Of a stretch of DNA of 38,942 bases, positions 9,404 through 18,341 are shown one piece after another. Location of the stretch: contig JAGGVR010000071.1 in NCBI GenBank assembly GCA_021157925.1, positions 1-38,942 of the forward strand, in the 5' to 3' direction. The notes under the pieces were generated by a model. It was given only the letters and a program-made list of their open reading frames with translations, did not search any database and was not told where the DNA came from. Each line of letters begins with the position of its first letter. Positions within the stretch are counted from its first letter, which is position 1. A program made the position numbers and the translations under genes. This DNA is from Staphylothermus sp. (GTDB taxonomy: Archaea; Thermoproteota; Thermoprotei_A; Sulfolobales; Desulfurococcaceae).

Positions 9404-9425
9404 GTTTTAAAAAATATTTTTTATT
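9404..9425. terminator. Likely bidirectional T-rich terminator between convergent genes
   Basis: A run of six A, then TA, then six T forms a 14-base palindrome (AAAAAATATTTTTT, 9409-9422) between the stops of the two convergent surface-protein genes. It supplies a T tract on both strands, the usual archaeal termination signal. Confidence 0.5.
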
Positions 9426-9449
9426 GAAAATAAATCCTTTTTTGCTTTA

Positions 9450-12224
9450 TTATTTCTTTGCAAACCATGCTATTATGAATCCTATTATTAAACCTATTAT
9501 TGCTAGTACTATAGCCATTGTCCAATCTGTTTGTACTTCTGTGATCGTCGAAGTTGTTATAGTGGTAGTTGTACTTGTTTCTTTAACCGTTGTTGTTTCT
9601 GTAATAGTTTCCGTTTCTGTTACTGTCTGGGTAGTTGTCTCTGTAATAGTCTGTGTTACTTCTTCAGTAACTGTTACTGTTACCGTTAGTGCTTCTGGTA
9701 GTACTAGTTCTCCAGTTGATAGCTTTACTCCAGCGATTTTTGCTGGTACTTTATTTTCTGCATCATAGCTCTTGAGTAATTTATATTGATCCTCTGGGGT
9801 AGGTGCTAATAGGTCAATCACTTGAGGCATTACACCTGCTAGGACTGCTAAGGGGTCAGCTCCTCCGAAGTTCCACTCTGTTGTCTCTGTAAGTATTGTT
9901 CTTACTTTCATTGGTCCGAATCCATCATATCCTGTTACGGCTACCACGAATACCCAGTTCTGAATATTGTCTACATCAGATAATAGTGACTTTGAGATTT
10001 TTGCAACAATAGTGTTCGGTAGTTGCGAGTCAACGTATACGTCGAAGCCGGGGTCTTTTTCTTCGACAGCCACTAAGCTGCCATCAGCTAGATATATTGC
10101 TGATTTCTCTCCAGATGGTACCGGGTCTTCGCCCCATCCCGGTGCCATTAATACTGCATAGTTCCATCCATGCCATACTGTAACGTTTAATCCAAATGTG
10201 GTCTCGTTTAGAGGTAGTGATGTATCGGTTGTCTTTATGTATACATGTACATATTGTAGACAGAACCCATTTGCTCCGCCCCATGGATTGTCTCCAAGGT
10301 CCTTAACAGTTACTTTCAAGTATATGTTCTCTCCATCCTCATATACTCCGAACTTTACTAAATCAAACACACCTGGCTGGAATACTGAGTTTGTTGGATA
10401 TTCTACTGTTCCTATACCATTATCGTCTCCCTCTGGATCATCTATTTCGCCTATTAATGTTAATTCTGGTGCCGCTGGAGCCTTACCGATATTGATTGCA
10501 AACCATCTAATCATGTTCTTTAGGAACTGTGGTCCATCTAGTGTTACATTATAGTATTCCCAAGCAAACATTGGCTCATAATCACCATAAGGCGACTCAC
10601 CGCTTACTACTATGATGTTATTAGAGTCACTCCAGTACTCTGCAGCAACCATAACAAATGTATGATTACCGGTACCTTGTCCATAAAATAATGGGTTATA
10701 TACTAATGGCAAAGGCGGGTTATTGTCTCCGATGTATGCAGTATCATAACTCCAAACAATTCTTATTAAACCATCAAAAGTCTCATTAACAGGATCATGA
10801 GGCTCTCCATTCTCATCAACCCAAATTACAGCATCAGGACCGTGCATCAGTATTGGTTTATTAATGTTTGCTGTCAATAAGTCTGTGTAAAGCTCTGGAA
10901 CATTATCGGGCATCATTCTTGTTAACACACGATAGAACGCGCCAGCATTGTGTATGTCATCATATACTGCTGCCAATTCTAGTCTTAACTTAGCGCCTAT
11001 AAATTCTAATAAGTCATTACATGCTTGTTGTGATGATGGGCCACCACCGTAGTCGCTATCACCAGCAACCCACAATACCTTGTTACCCTGACTCAACCAC
11101 TCCTGAAGAGCACCCAACTCGTCTGGAGCTAAACCAGAAGTTGGCTGGCCAAGTATTAACACGTCTACGTCGGATAAGACATCTGAGGTTATAGTTGTAT
11201 CAATGATCTTCCAATCAGCAAATGTTATGTTGCCCATGATGTATGATAGATACTTATCACTCTCACCATGAGCTAAGTCTACTGCTACTGTTATTCTTGG
11301 GACAGGCCCTATTGTTATTAAGTAGACAAACCATCTAATCATGTTCTTTAGGAACTGTGGTCCATCTAGTGTTACATTATAGTATTCCCAAGCAAACATT
11401 GGCTCATAATCACCATAAGGCGACTCACCGCTGACGACGATTAAGTTATTGTTATCCTTCCAATATTCTGCAGCAACCATAACAAATGTATGATTACCAG
11501 TGCCCTGTCCATAGAACAATGGATTGTACACTAGAGGTAGCGGTGGATTGTTGTCACCTATATAGGCAGTATCATAACTCCAAACAATTCTTATTAAACC
11601 ATCAAAAGTCTCATTAACAGGATCATGAGGCTCTCCATTCTCATCAACCCAAATTACAGCATCAGGACCGTGCATCAATACTGGCTTAGTTATTCCTGTT
11701 GTTAATACATCAGAATATAGTTCTGGTACTGTGTCTGGCATTACCCTTGTTAACACACGATAGAACGCGCCTGCGTTATGGATATCATCGTAGACAGCAG
11801 CTAGTTCTAGTCGGAGTTTTGCTCCAATGAACTCTAGGAGATCATTACATGCTTGTTGTGATGATGGGCCACCACCGTAGTCGCTATCACCAGCAACCCA
11901 CAATACCTTGTTACCCTGACTCAACCACTCCTGAAGAGCACCCAACTCATCGGGTGAGAGCCCGGATGTGGGTTGTCCTAATATTAATACATCTACGTCT
12001 GCTAATACTTCTGCAGTGATTGGTGTATCAATTACTTTCCAGTTAACGAATGTTATGTTACCCATAATATATGATAGGTATTTATCACTCTCACCGTGTG
12101 CAAGGTCCACAGCTACGGTTATTTTAGTATCTTCATTACTAGAACTATAGGCTGGTGATAGTGGTATAGACATAGATACAAGGAATAGAGCTAATATTAT
12201 TATAGATATATGTTTTAAGTTCAT
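9450..12224 (-). CDS. Surface-anchored protein with tandem duplicated domain and glucodextranase C-like module
   Basis: A 924-residue exoprotein. A signal peptide (about 1-25) is followed by two near-identical 277-residue units (about 34-310 and 311-587), each beginning ITVAVDLAHGESDKYL and containing VDVLILGQPTSG and WVAGDSDYGGG. This alpha/beta pattern resembles the GATase-like/DUF4350 folds of surface proteins. Residues about 600-830 resemble the glucodextranase C-terminal domain (DPEGDDNGIG, FDLVKFGVYEDGENIYLKV), a probable carbohydrate-binding or surface module. A Thr/Glu/Val stalk (about 850-895) and a membrane helix with a basic end (about 900-924) complete it. No catalytic residues are evident, so binding of a polymer or of the cell surface is the simplest guess. 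The ATG start has GGTGA seven bases upstream. It diverges from the ABC binding-protein gene and may share its control. Confidence 0.85.
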   Translation of the reverse strand: MNLKHISIIILALFLVSMSIPLSPAYSSSNEDTKITVAVDLAHGESDKYLSYIMGNITFVNWKVIDTPITAEVLADVDVLILGQPTSGLSPDELGALQEWLSQGNKVLWVAGDSDYGGGPSSQQACNDLLEFIGAKLRLELAAVYDDIHNAGAFYRVLTRVMPDTVPELYSDVLTTGITKPVLMHGPDAVIWVDENGEPHDPVNETFDGLIRIVWSYDTAYIGDNNPPLPLVYNPLFYGQGTGNHTFVMVAAEYWKDNNNLIVVSGESPYGDYEPMFAWEYYNVTLDGPQFLKNMIRWFVYLITIGPVPRITVAVDLAHGESDKYLSYIMGNITFADWKIIDTTITSDVLSDVDVLILGQPTSGLAPDELGALQEWLSQGNKVLWVAGDSDYGGGPSSQQACNDLLEFIGAKLRLELAAVYDDIHNAGAFYRVLTRMMPDNVPELYTDLLTANINKPILMHGPDAVIWVDENGEPHDPVNETFDGLIRIVWSYDTAYIGDNNPPLPLVYNPLFYGQGTGNHTFVMVAAEYWSDSNNIIVVSGESPYGDYEPMFAWEYYNVTLDGPQFLKNMIRWFAINIGKAPAAPELTLIGEIDDPEGDDNGIGTVEYPTNSVFQPGVFDLVKFGVYEDGENIYLKVTVKDLGDNPWGGANGFCLQYVHVYIKTTDTSLPLNETTFGLNVTVWHGWNYAVLMAPGWGEDPVPSGEKSAIYLADGSLVAVEEKDPGFDVYVDSQLPNTIVAKISKSLLSDVDNIQNWVFVVAVTGYDGFGPMKVRTILTETTEWNFGGADPLAVLAGVMPQVIDLLAPTPEDQYKLLKSYDAENKVPAKIAGVKLSTGELVLPEALTVTVTVTEEVTQTITETTTQTVTETETITETTTVKETSTTTTITTSTITEVQTDWTMAIVLAIIGLIIGFIIAWFAKK
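10464..12125 (-). repeat. In-frame tandem duplication, two units of about 831 bp
   Basis: The two units are offset by 830-831 bases. Blocks of about 100 bases are identical or nearly so: 10499-10604 against 11329-11435, 10747-10850 against 11577-11681, and 11015-11119 against 11846-11950. Between them the protein is conserved but third codon positions differ strongly. See the finding on gene conversion. Confidence 0.85.
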
Positions 12225-12395
12225 AATAATTCACCATTGGACCCGAGAACTATTTTCCATAAATATATATTTTGTAGTGGCGGCATTTATTAATTAATTG
12301 GTAGCTCCCTATTGGAGGGTAATTGTTTATTTCCCTATGTATATATTTAATAGTGAGAACTGGTCTTATAGTTTATATATTCCGAGGTGTCTGTG
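12225..12395. promoter_or_regulatory. Divergent promoter region of two surface-protein genes
   Basis: On the minus strand, AAATATATATTTA (about 12257-12272) lies roughly 25 bases before a start site that would give a short leader carrying GGTGA. On the plus strand, GTATATATTTAATAG (about 12338-12352) would start transcription near 12370, giving a leader with GAGGTG before the binding-protein start. A small inverted repeat, CTCC-N5-GGAG, lies between the two promoters. Confidence 0.5.
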
Positions 12396-14153
12396 TTGAA
12401 ATATGCACCCATACTAATATCCCTACTCTTAATAATATTACTTATACAACCTGTCTCGTCTGCAATAAATACAGAATTAATAACAAATGCTTGGCCATGG
12501 GGCAATAAATCAGAACCATTTCCATGGCTAGAATATCTTAAGAATCTCCCACATCCCGAAGGAATAACACTAACAATCATTACTAGACACGAAAACACTA
12601 TTATTACAAAGGCCAAAGAAGCATTCCTTAATAGCCCAGTCGCAAAAGAACTGGGAATCACTAATATTGTCGCAATATATGCAGGAGCAGAGCAATGGGA
12701 AACATATATCAGTCAAGCACTAGCAGCAGGCAGACCTATCGACATAGCATGGGGTGGTGGACCAACACTGTTCAACTACATCGATGAAAAAGGATACATA
12801 GAACCGCTAGACAATCAAACACATCCAGAATTCAACGCAATTCTATACGAGATGCAGAAAATACCAGAAAGAATAGCTGGTTCACCAACATGGAAAGTAG
12901 GAGATGATGGATTCGTACACTGGATCGGAGCAGCAATCAGTAGCTTTGGCTTCACAGTGAACCACGACAAATTAAAAGAATACAACGTACCTGTTCCCAA
13001 GAAATGGAGAGATCTAGCAGATCCTATATATGCTAAATATTTGCCAGCAACACAGCTTACAGGCATAGCCGATCCGACTAAGAGTACCAGCAATACGAGG
13101 ATGTATGAGATTATTCTTCAAGCATATGGTTGGGATGAGGGATGGAAAGTACTAACACTAATGGCCGCAAACGCAAAGATATTCGATAGTAGTAGTGGTG
13201 TAAGAGACGCAGTCATAAGAGGAGACATAGCAATAGGAATAACCATCGATTTCTACGGATACACTGCAATGCACCAGAACCCAGCATGTGAATACATTAT
13301 TCCAGAAGGAGAAAGCATTGTAAACGCAGATCCCATTGCCATCTTGAAAGATACCAGATACCCTGTACAAGCAGCAGCATTCGTAGCATGGGTCCTCAGC
13401 GAATACGGTGGACAACAAGTATGGCTAGAACCAGACATTAACAGACTACCAATTAACGCAAGAGTATTTGAAACAGATATAGGAAAACAAAGATCAGACC
13501 TAAAACAAGCATATGAAGTTGCTACCGCAAAAGGAGTTATAGAGTTTAATGAAACACTATCAGGATTAACAAAGGATGCAATAGTCTTCTACTTCAAAGC
13601 AACACTAGTAAAAGCCCACGATGACCTCCAGAACACTTGGGCAGCAATAGCACAAGCATACCTAAATGGACAGATCAACGAAGCTGAATTCAATTATCTA
13701 GTTAACGAATTAACAAAACCATTTGAATTTACTGATCCATTAACAGGGCAGCAAGTAACATTTACATTAGATTATGCAATTAAGATAAATGATGAACTAC
13801 AAAAGGGCGAAATATACCAAGCACTAATGAGCCAATGGGAGGATGGAGCAAGACAGAGATACCTAAAAGCCTATGACGATCTACAAAAGATCCTCAGTGG
13901 AGAAATAACAATAACAACAACTACTACAACAACCACGACTACAACCCAACCAACAACTACTACAACCACGACATCACCAGGACAAACCACTACAACTACA
14001 TCTCCTACCACTACAACTACTACTACAACCACTACTACAACTACAACAGAAACTCCCTCAGGTGCTGGTATACCTACTAATTTGGTAGTGGCTATAATTG
14101 TTATCATAGTTTTGATAGGAGTGATCGTATATTATATGAGGCCACGCAAATGA
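12396..14153 (+). CDS. ABC transporter substrate-binding protein, Fbp (iron/thiamine) type, membrane-anchored
   Basis: A 585-residue exoprotein with a signal segment (about 1-22), a type II periplasmic-binding fold (about 50-480), a Thr-rich stalk (about 503-555) and a C-terminal membrane helix with a basic tail (YYMRPRK). Family features include ITRHENTII, IDIAWGGGPTLFNYIDEKGYIEPL, and the DPIYAKYLPATQLTG region typical of Fe3+, thiamine and similar binding proteins. The ligand cannot be told from sequence; the extra domain at about 390-500 is helical. The permease and ATPase follow directly, making a complete importer. The start is uncertain: GTG 12387, GTG 12393 and TTG 12396 are in frame. 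I prefer the last because AGGTG then sits six bases upstream. Confidence 0.88.
   Translation: MKYAPILISLLLIILLIQPVSSAINTELITNAWPWGNKSEPFPWLEYLKNLPHPEGITLTIITRHENTIITKAKEAFLNSPVAKELGITNIVAIYAGAEQWETYISQALAAGRPIDIAWGGGPTLFNYIDEKGYIEPLDNQTHPEFNAILYEMQKIPERIAGSPTWKVGDDGFVHWIGAAISSFGFTVNHDKLKEYNVPVPKKWRDLADPIYAKYLPATQLTGIADPTKSTSNTRMYEIILQAYGWDEGWKVLTLMAANAKIFDSSSGVRDAVIRGDIAIGITIDFYGYTAMHQNPACEYIIPEGESIVNADPIAILKDTRYPVQAAAFVAWVLSEYGGQQVWLEPDINRLPINARVFETDIGKQRSDLKQAYEVATAKGVIEFNETLSGLTKDAIVFYFKATLVKAHDDLQNTWAAIAQAYLNGQINEAEFNYLVNELTKPFEFTDPLTGQQVTFTLDYAIKINDELQKGEIYQALMSQWEDGARQRYLKAYDDLQKILSGEITITTTTTTTTTTTQPTTTTTTTSPGQTTTTTSPTTTTTTTTTTTTTTETPSGAGIPTNLVVAIIVIIVLIGVIVYYMRPRK
13909..14049 (+). repeat. 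ACN-codon tract encoding the Thr stalk of the binding protein
   Basis: About 140 bases of Thr codons with a few Pro, Gln, Ser and Gly codons. It resembles the tract at 9061 in composition but is shorter and more interrupted. Confidence 0.8.
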
Positions 14154-14262
14154 TCTTTTTTACTAAAATCATCCTTTTTCTCATCACTGTAATAAAATTT
14201 TAAATATCATAACGATAAAGATTTAGCAGAGTTTGTGCCATGTTTTCCCCGGGGGAAAAGAT

Positions 14263-16473
14263 TTGACCCACGAACAAACAACTGTAAAATTCAGAGACAT
14301 TTATATTGCTGGATTTGTAACAGCTCTCCTATATATTTTATTAATGGATTACATAGACCCCGTGACTGAGGCCCTCTTATGGGTTATAGGTATTGTTTGG
14401 GCTTTTATATTGTTTAAGAGGGGAATAGATTATAGAAAAATAATGTATAGTTTCTCACTCAGCTTTCTAACCATTATATCATTTATATATGTATTTTTCA
14501 TACTTGTACTTAGACTTACAGGGTATCCTCGTGCAGTCGCTTTATTCTTCTTACCATTACTTACATTGGCCGTTCTTGGCCATATTAAAGAGAAAATACT
14601 AACATATAGAGAAACCAGGAAAGGAATTAAAGTCAAAGTATCCTTATACAAGAGAGTTAAAACAACATTATACAAGTTAGATCCCATAATGTGGGTCTTC
14701 ATTGTAGTAGGTTTCGCTATCCTAATCGTATTCTTGATAATTCCAGTATTATTAATGTTATACCACGCATTCGAGGTTCCACCAGGCCAGCCTATATGGT
14801 ATAATTTTTGGAGAATTTTCAATACAAGGGGTTATGTCAAAACAACACTGTATCCGACCGATAGGTTCTATATTATAGAACAGACAGCTACTGGAAGAAT
14901 AATCTATATTATTAAAGGAATAAATTTTGGAATACTCCTGAATAGTTTAATAAATGCTGCAGTGGTTACAATCACTGCTACTTTTCTAGGTATACTAGTA
15001 GCATTTGTTTTAGCAAGGTATAATTTTCCTGGAAGAACTGTATTCAGAATTCTCGCGATGATACCATTATTTATAACACCCTTCGTCAACGCTTACGTAA
15101 TCAAGATATTATTCAGCGAGAACGGCCCGATTTCGATAATTACAGAAACATTATTTGGTTGGGGAATAAGAATAGATAGCTTAGCAGGAGTAGCATTAGC
15201 ACAAATAATGGCTTTCTACCCAATAGTATACCTCAACGCATATTCAAGCTTCATAAATATTGATCCCAGCATGGAGGAACAGGCAGAAAACCTTGGTAGC
15301 AAGGGAGCAAAATTATTTTTCACAGTAACATTGCCATTAGCACTACCTGGAATTGTAGCAGGATCCATTCTCGTATTTATATTCAGCTTGGAGGACTTAG
15401 GAGCACCCATTGTATTTCAAGAATCGAGACTAATGAGCTACCAGATATATAGTAGTTTTACATCAGAAACAGGTATTGTCTCACCAGAAATGGCTGCTCT
15501 CGGATTTGTTATGTTATTCTTAGCTACTATGGGTTTCCTAGCAATTAGGAGCTACGTAGGGATGCGCTCATACGCTATGATTAGTAGAGGCGGTAGATGG
15601 ACACTTAGAGAACACAGGCTGGGATGGAAAGGAAAACTCTTTGTATACCTTGTAATGCTTCCATTGATAATATTTACAGCTATGCCCCAAATAGGAGTCG
15701 TACTCCTCGCATTCAATATAATGCCTCCTAGTGGATTCGCTATTAATCTCGACAAAGCTACACCACAATACTTCTTAGAATTGTTCCAGAACCCAGATAT
15801 ATTCGTTTATATTAGAAATACCCTAACATATGCATTGATAGCTGTTGGTTTAGCAACAATAATAGCTATAATGATAGCATACAGTGTTAGTAGAACAAAG
15901 ATGAGGATATTAACTCCCACAATGGACACACTGGCAACAATACCTCTCGCTATTCCCGGCCTTGTAATAGCCTTAGGATATTTCTATTTCTACTCTACAT
16001 TCTTTAGAGGAACACCATTAGATCCAACAATGGGCCCAACAGCTTTTCAAGCATGGATAGTGCTTATAATTGCTTACAGTATTCGTAAGCTACCATTCGT
16101 GGTAAGATCAGTATATGCAGGATTCCAACAAGTACATGAGGCTTTAGAAGAAGCTGCATTAAATCTTGGAGCTTCACGTTCAAGAGTGATCTTCGGGGTA
16201 GTTCTACCATTTATATTAACTTATATACTTAGCGGTGCAATAGTAGGATTCATATACATTAGCACAGAAGTCAGTACTAGTATTACTATAGGTGGTCTCA
16301 GACCAGACCAGGCGCCTATGACTTTCGCTATGATGATGGCTTATAAGGGCACAACAACTTATGGAGTACAAATAGCAGCTGCGATGGGTGTCTTGCTAAT
16401 ATTATTCCAACTCATAGCGGTAATGATAATTACTCTCGTGTTCAAGCAGAGGTACGCATTCATAGGTGTCTAA
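14263..16473 (+). CDS. Fused double permease of an Fbp-type ABC importer
   Basis: A polytopic membrane protein of about 736 residues containing two permease halves in one chain, as in FbpB-type iron and related transporters. Each half has the EAA loop that docks on the ATPase: EEQAENLGSKGAKLFFTVTLPLALPG in the first and ALEEAALNLGASRSRVIFGVVLPF in the second. An extra N-terminal membrane region (about 15-115) precedes the first half. It lies between the anchored binding protein and the ATPase, so the three form one importer. TTG at 14263 follows GGGGGA at a suitable distance. TTG 14233 is also in frame and would suit a leaderless mRNA from the TATA-like TTTTAAATATC at 14197, so the start is unsure. 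Confidence 0.88.
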   Translation: MTHEQTTVKFRDIYIAGFVTALLYILLMDYIDPVTEALLWVIGIVWAFILFKRGIDYRKIMYSFSLSFLTIISFIYVFFILVLRLTGYPRAVALFFLPLLTLAVLGHIKEKILTYRETRKGIKVKVSLYKRVKTTLYKLDPIMWVFIVVGFAILIVFLIIPVLLMLYHAFEVPPGQPIWYNFWRIFNTRGYVKTTLYPTDRFYIIEQTATGRIIYIIKGINFGILLNSLINAAVVTITATFLGILVAFVLARYNFPGRTVFRILAMIPLFITPFVNAYVIKILFSENGPISIITETLFGWGIRIDSLAGVALAQIMAFYPIVYLNAYSSFINIDPSMEEQAENLGSKGAKLFFTVTLPLALPGIVAGSILVFIFSLEDLGAPIVFQESRLMSYQIYSSFTSETGIVSPEMAALGFVMLFLATMGFLAIRSYVGMRSYAMISRGGRWTLREHRLGWKGKLFVYLVMLPLIIFTAMPQIGVVLLAFNIMPPSGFAINLDKATPQYFLELFQNPDIFVYIRNTLTYALIAVGLATIIAIMIAYSVSRTKMRILTPTMDTLATIPLAIPGLVIALGYFYFYSTFFRGTPLDPTMGPTAFQAWIVLIIAYSIRKLPFVVRSVYAGFQQVHEALEEAALNLGASRSRVIFGVVLPFILTYILSGAIVGFIYISTEVSTSITIGGLRPDQAPMTFAMMMAYKGTTTYGVQIAAAMGVLLILFQLIAVMIITLVFKQRYAFIGV

Positions 16474-16517
16474 ACTTGTATAAGTATCATGTTTATGGGG
16501 AGTAGGTGAAGTCGAAT

Positions 16518-17603
16518 ATGACTCGTGTAAGACTCGAAAATGTAACAAAAATATATGGTTCAGTAGTAGCAGCGGATCATATTACTTTCGAAGTTGAATC
16601 CGGAGAATTATTTACATTACTTGGTCCTTCTGGATGTGGTAAAACAACAACACTAAGAATAATAGCTGGATTCGAAGTACCCGAAGAAGGTAAGGTATAT
16701 TTCGACGACGAAGACGTAACATTTCTTAAACCCTATTTAAGAAATACAGCTATGGTTTTCCAAAACTATGCCTTATGGCCGCACATGACTGTATATGATA
16801 ATGTCGCGTATGGTCTAAGAATTAAGAGAAAACAGTTAGGCTTAACAGAAGAGGAAATAAGGAAGAGAGTAAAATGGGCTCTAGAACTAGTTAAGCTAGA
16901 AGGACTAGAGAATAGATATCCGCTTCAACTAAGCGGTGGACAGCAACAAAGAGTAGCACTTGCAAGAGCCCTAGTAGTACAACCCAGAGTACTCTTACTA
17001 GATGAGCCACTAAGTAACTTAGATGCTAAGCTAAGGATTGAGATGAGGGAAGAAATTAAGAGACTACAGAAAAAACTGGGTATAACAACAATTTATGTGA
17101 CCCATGACCAATTAGAAGCAATGAGCATTAGTGATAGAATAGCTATTATGAATAAAGGTAAACTTCTACAATACGGTCCTCCTAGAGAAGTATACTTTAG
17201 ACCAAATAACTTATTCGTAGCAGACTTTCTAGGAAGAAGCAACATCCTCTACGGAGAATTCCTTGGATGGGACGGAGAATACGCTATAGTAAGGATCCCA
17301 GAACTAGATATGGATATTAGAGGAGTAGCAACAACCAAGGACTTACCGAGAAAAGTCGCAATAGTTGTAAGACCCGAGATCTTCAGATTAGCTGAACAAC
17401 AACCATCACCCAAAGAAAATGTAATGAAAGGAGTCATAGACCTAGTAATGTTTCTTGGAGACAGAATAGAGATAAGACTGAGTGTATCGAAAACAGACTT
17501 AATAGTATATCTACCAAATACACTCTACCCAACACCTGGTCAAGAACTAAGAATTATTGCACCAAAGGATAATGTCATAGTACTCCCAGCTAAATGGGAG
17601 TAA
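16518..17603 (+). CDS. ABC importer ATPase with TOBE domain (PotA/FbpC/MalK type)
   Basis: This 361-residue subunit hydrolyses ATP to drive the importer encoded just upstream. Motifs: Walker A GPSGCGKTT at 36-44, Q-loop FQNYALWPHMTVYDN, signature LSGGQQQR from about 138, Walker B LLLDEPLSNLD near 160, and the switch His in VTHDQLEAM. Residues about 240-355 are a TOBE-type regulatory domain (YGEFLGWDGEYAIVRIPE, VVRPEIFRLA). The ATG at 16518 is preferred because AGGTGA ends nine bases earlier; an in-frame GTG lies within that site. The 3' end overlaps the leader of the HD-domain gene, whose Shine-Dalgarno site lies inside the last codons. Confidence 0.93.
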   Translation: MTRVRLENVTKIYGSVVAADHITFEVESGELFTLLGPSGCGKTTTLRIIAGFEVPEEGKVYFDDEDVTFLKPYLRNTAMVFQNYALWPHMTVYDNVAYGLRIKRKQLGLTEEEIRKRVKWALELVKLEGLENRYPLQLSGGQQQRVALARALVVQPRVLLLDEPLSNLDAKLRIEMREEIKRLQKKLGITTIYVTHDQLEAMSISDRIAIMNKGKLLQYGPPREVYFRPNNLFVADFLGRSNILYGEFLGWDGEYAIVRIPELDMDIRGVATTKDLPRKVAIVVRPEIFRLAEQQPSPKENVMKGVIDLVMFLGDRIEIRLSVSKTDLIVYLPNTLYPTPGQELRIIAPKDNVIVLPAKWE

Positions 17604-17608
17604 AGGAA

Positions 17609-18235
17609 ATGAATAATTCTTTTAACTATTCCATAGTATTATCCAGTATTAAAGAGATCTCCAAACAATTAATGGGAAATAGCTTCGATCACGGATTCCC
17701 CCACATTATTAGAGTCTATAAATGGGCTTACAGAATAGTTGAGAACGAGAAACTTAGAAACTATATTAATACATTTGTCCTTGACGCCAGTATTTATCTT
17801 CATGATATAGGAAGACTAATTGGAGAGCCTCATGCCTATTACTCTGCAGTCATAGCTAGAGGTCTTTTGAAGGAACATAATGTACCTGATAACATAGTAG
17901 AAAAAATATGTAATGCAATACTAACACATAGCTACAGCTATATGAAGAGACATAATATTAAACCAGAATCAATAGAAGCACAAATCCTAAGTGATGCTGA
18001 TAAACTCGATGCTTTAGGAATAGTTGGTTTTATAAGAGTATTCAATTATTCTGTTACACATAACAGGTCATACAAGGATACAATTAAGCATTTCTATGAC
18101 AAGATCTTTAAACTAAAGAATTACATGTATTTCCCTTATAGTAGAGAAATAGCTGAAGAACTCACGGAGAAGACACGTAAAATTCTAGAAGATCTAGCAA
18201 ATGAGCTAGGACCAGAATTCTATATTGATTATTAA
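17609..18235 (+). CDS. HD-domain phosphohydrolase
   Basis: A soluble 208-residue protein with the HD metal-binding set: His in DHGFPHIIRVYKWA, His-Asp in YLHDIGR, a further His in AILTHSYSY, and Asp in LSDADKLDALG. This matches the YedJ/RdgB-like HD hydrolases, which cleave phosphoesters, often nucleotides; the substrate is unknown. It begins five bases after the ABC ATPase stop, with GGGAG in the last codons of that gene as ribosome-binding site, so the two are translationally linked. ATG 17594, overlapping the ATPase gene, is also in frame but lacks a good site. A link to import, for example processing a phosphorylated ligand, is inference. Confidence 0.85.
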   Translation: MNNSFNYSIVLSSIKEISKQLMGNSFDHGFPHIIRVYKWAYRIVENEKLRNYINTFVLDASIYLHDIGRLIGEPHAYYSAVIARGLLKEHNVPDNIVEKICNAILTHSYSYMKRHNIKPESIEAQILSDADKLDALGIVGFIRVFNYSVTHNRSYKDTIKHFYDKIFKLKNYMYFPYSREIAEELTEKTRKILEDLANELGPEFYIDY

Positions 18236-18264
18236 AGTTCTAGTTTTACATACAAGGACTTTTC

Positions 18265-18278
18265 TCTACATGCGTAGA
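18265..18278. promoter_or_regulatory. Palindrome upstream of the stomatin/NfeD promoter
   Basis: TCTAC-ATGC-GTAGA is a 5-bp inverted repeat just upstream of a TATA-like AGATATATTAG (18281-18291). A second short inverted repeat, ACATA-CTT-TATGT, lies between that box and the start codon. Such placement fits an activator site and a repressor site, but the arms are short. Confidence 0.25.
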
Positions 18279-18341
18279 ACAGATATATTAGATTCTACAT
18301 ACTTTATGTGAATATAGGAGAGCATATGAGGTAATATTATA

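Noticed and set aside
9385-9404. ATGATGC near the convergent terminator considered as a C box.
   Set aside because: No D box or guide-length spacing follows; the stretch is plain AT-rich.
13871-14107. Open poly-Val frame on the minus strand.
   Set aside because: It is the complement of the Thr stalk of the binding protein.
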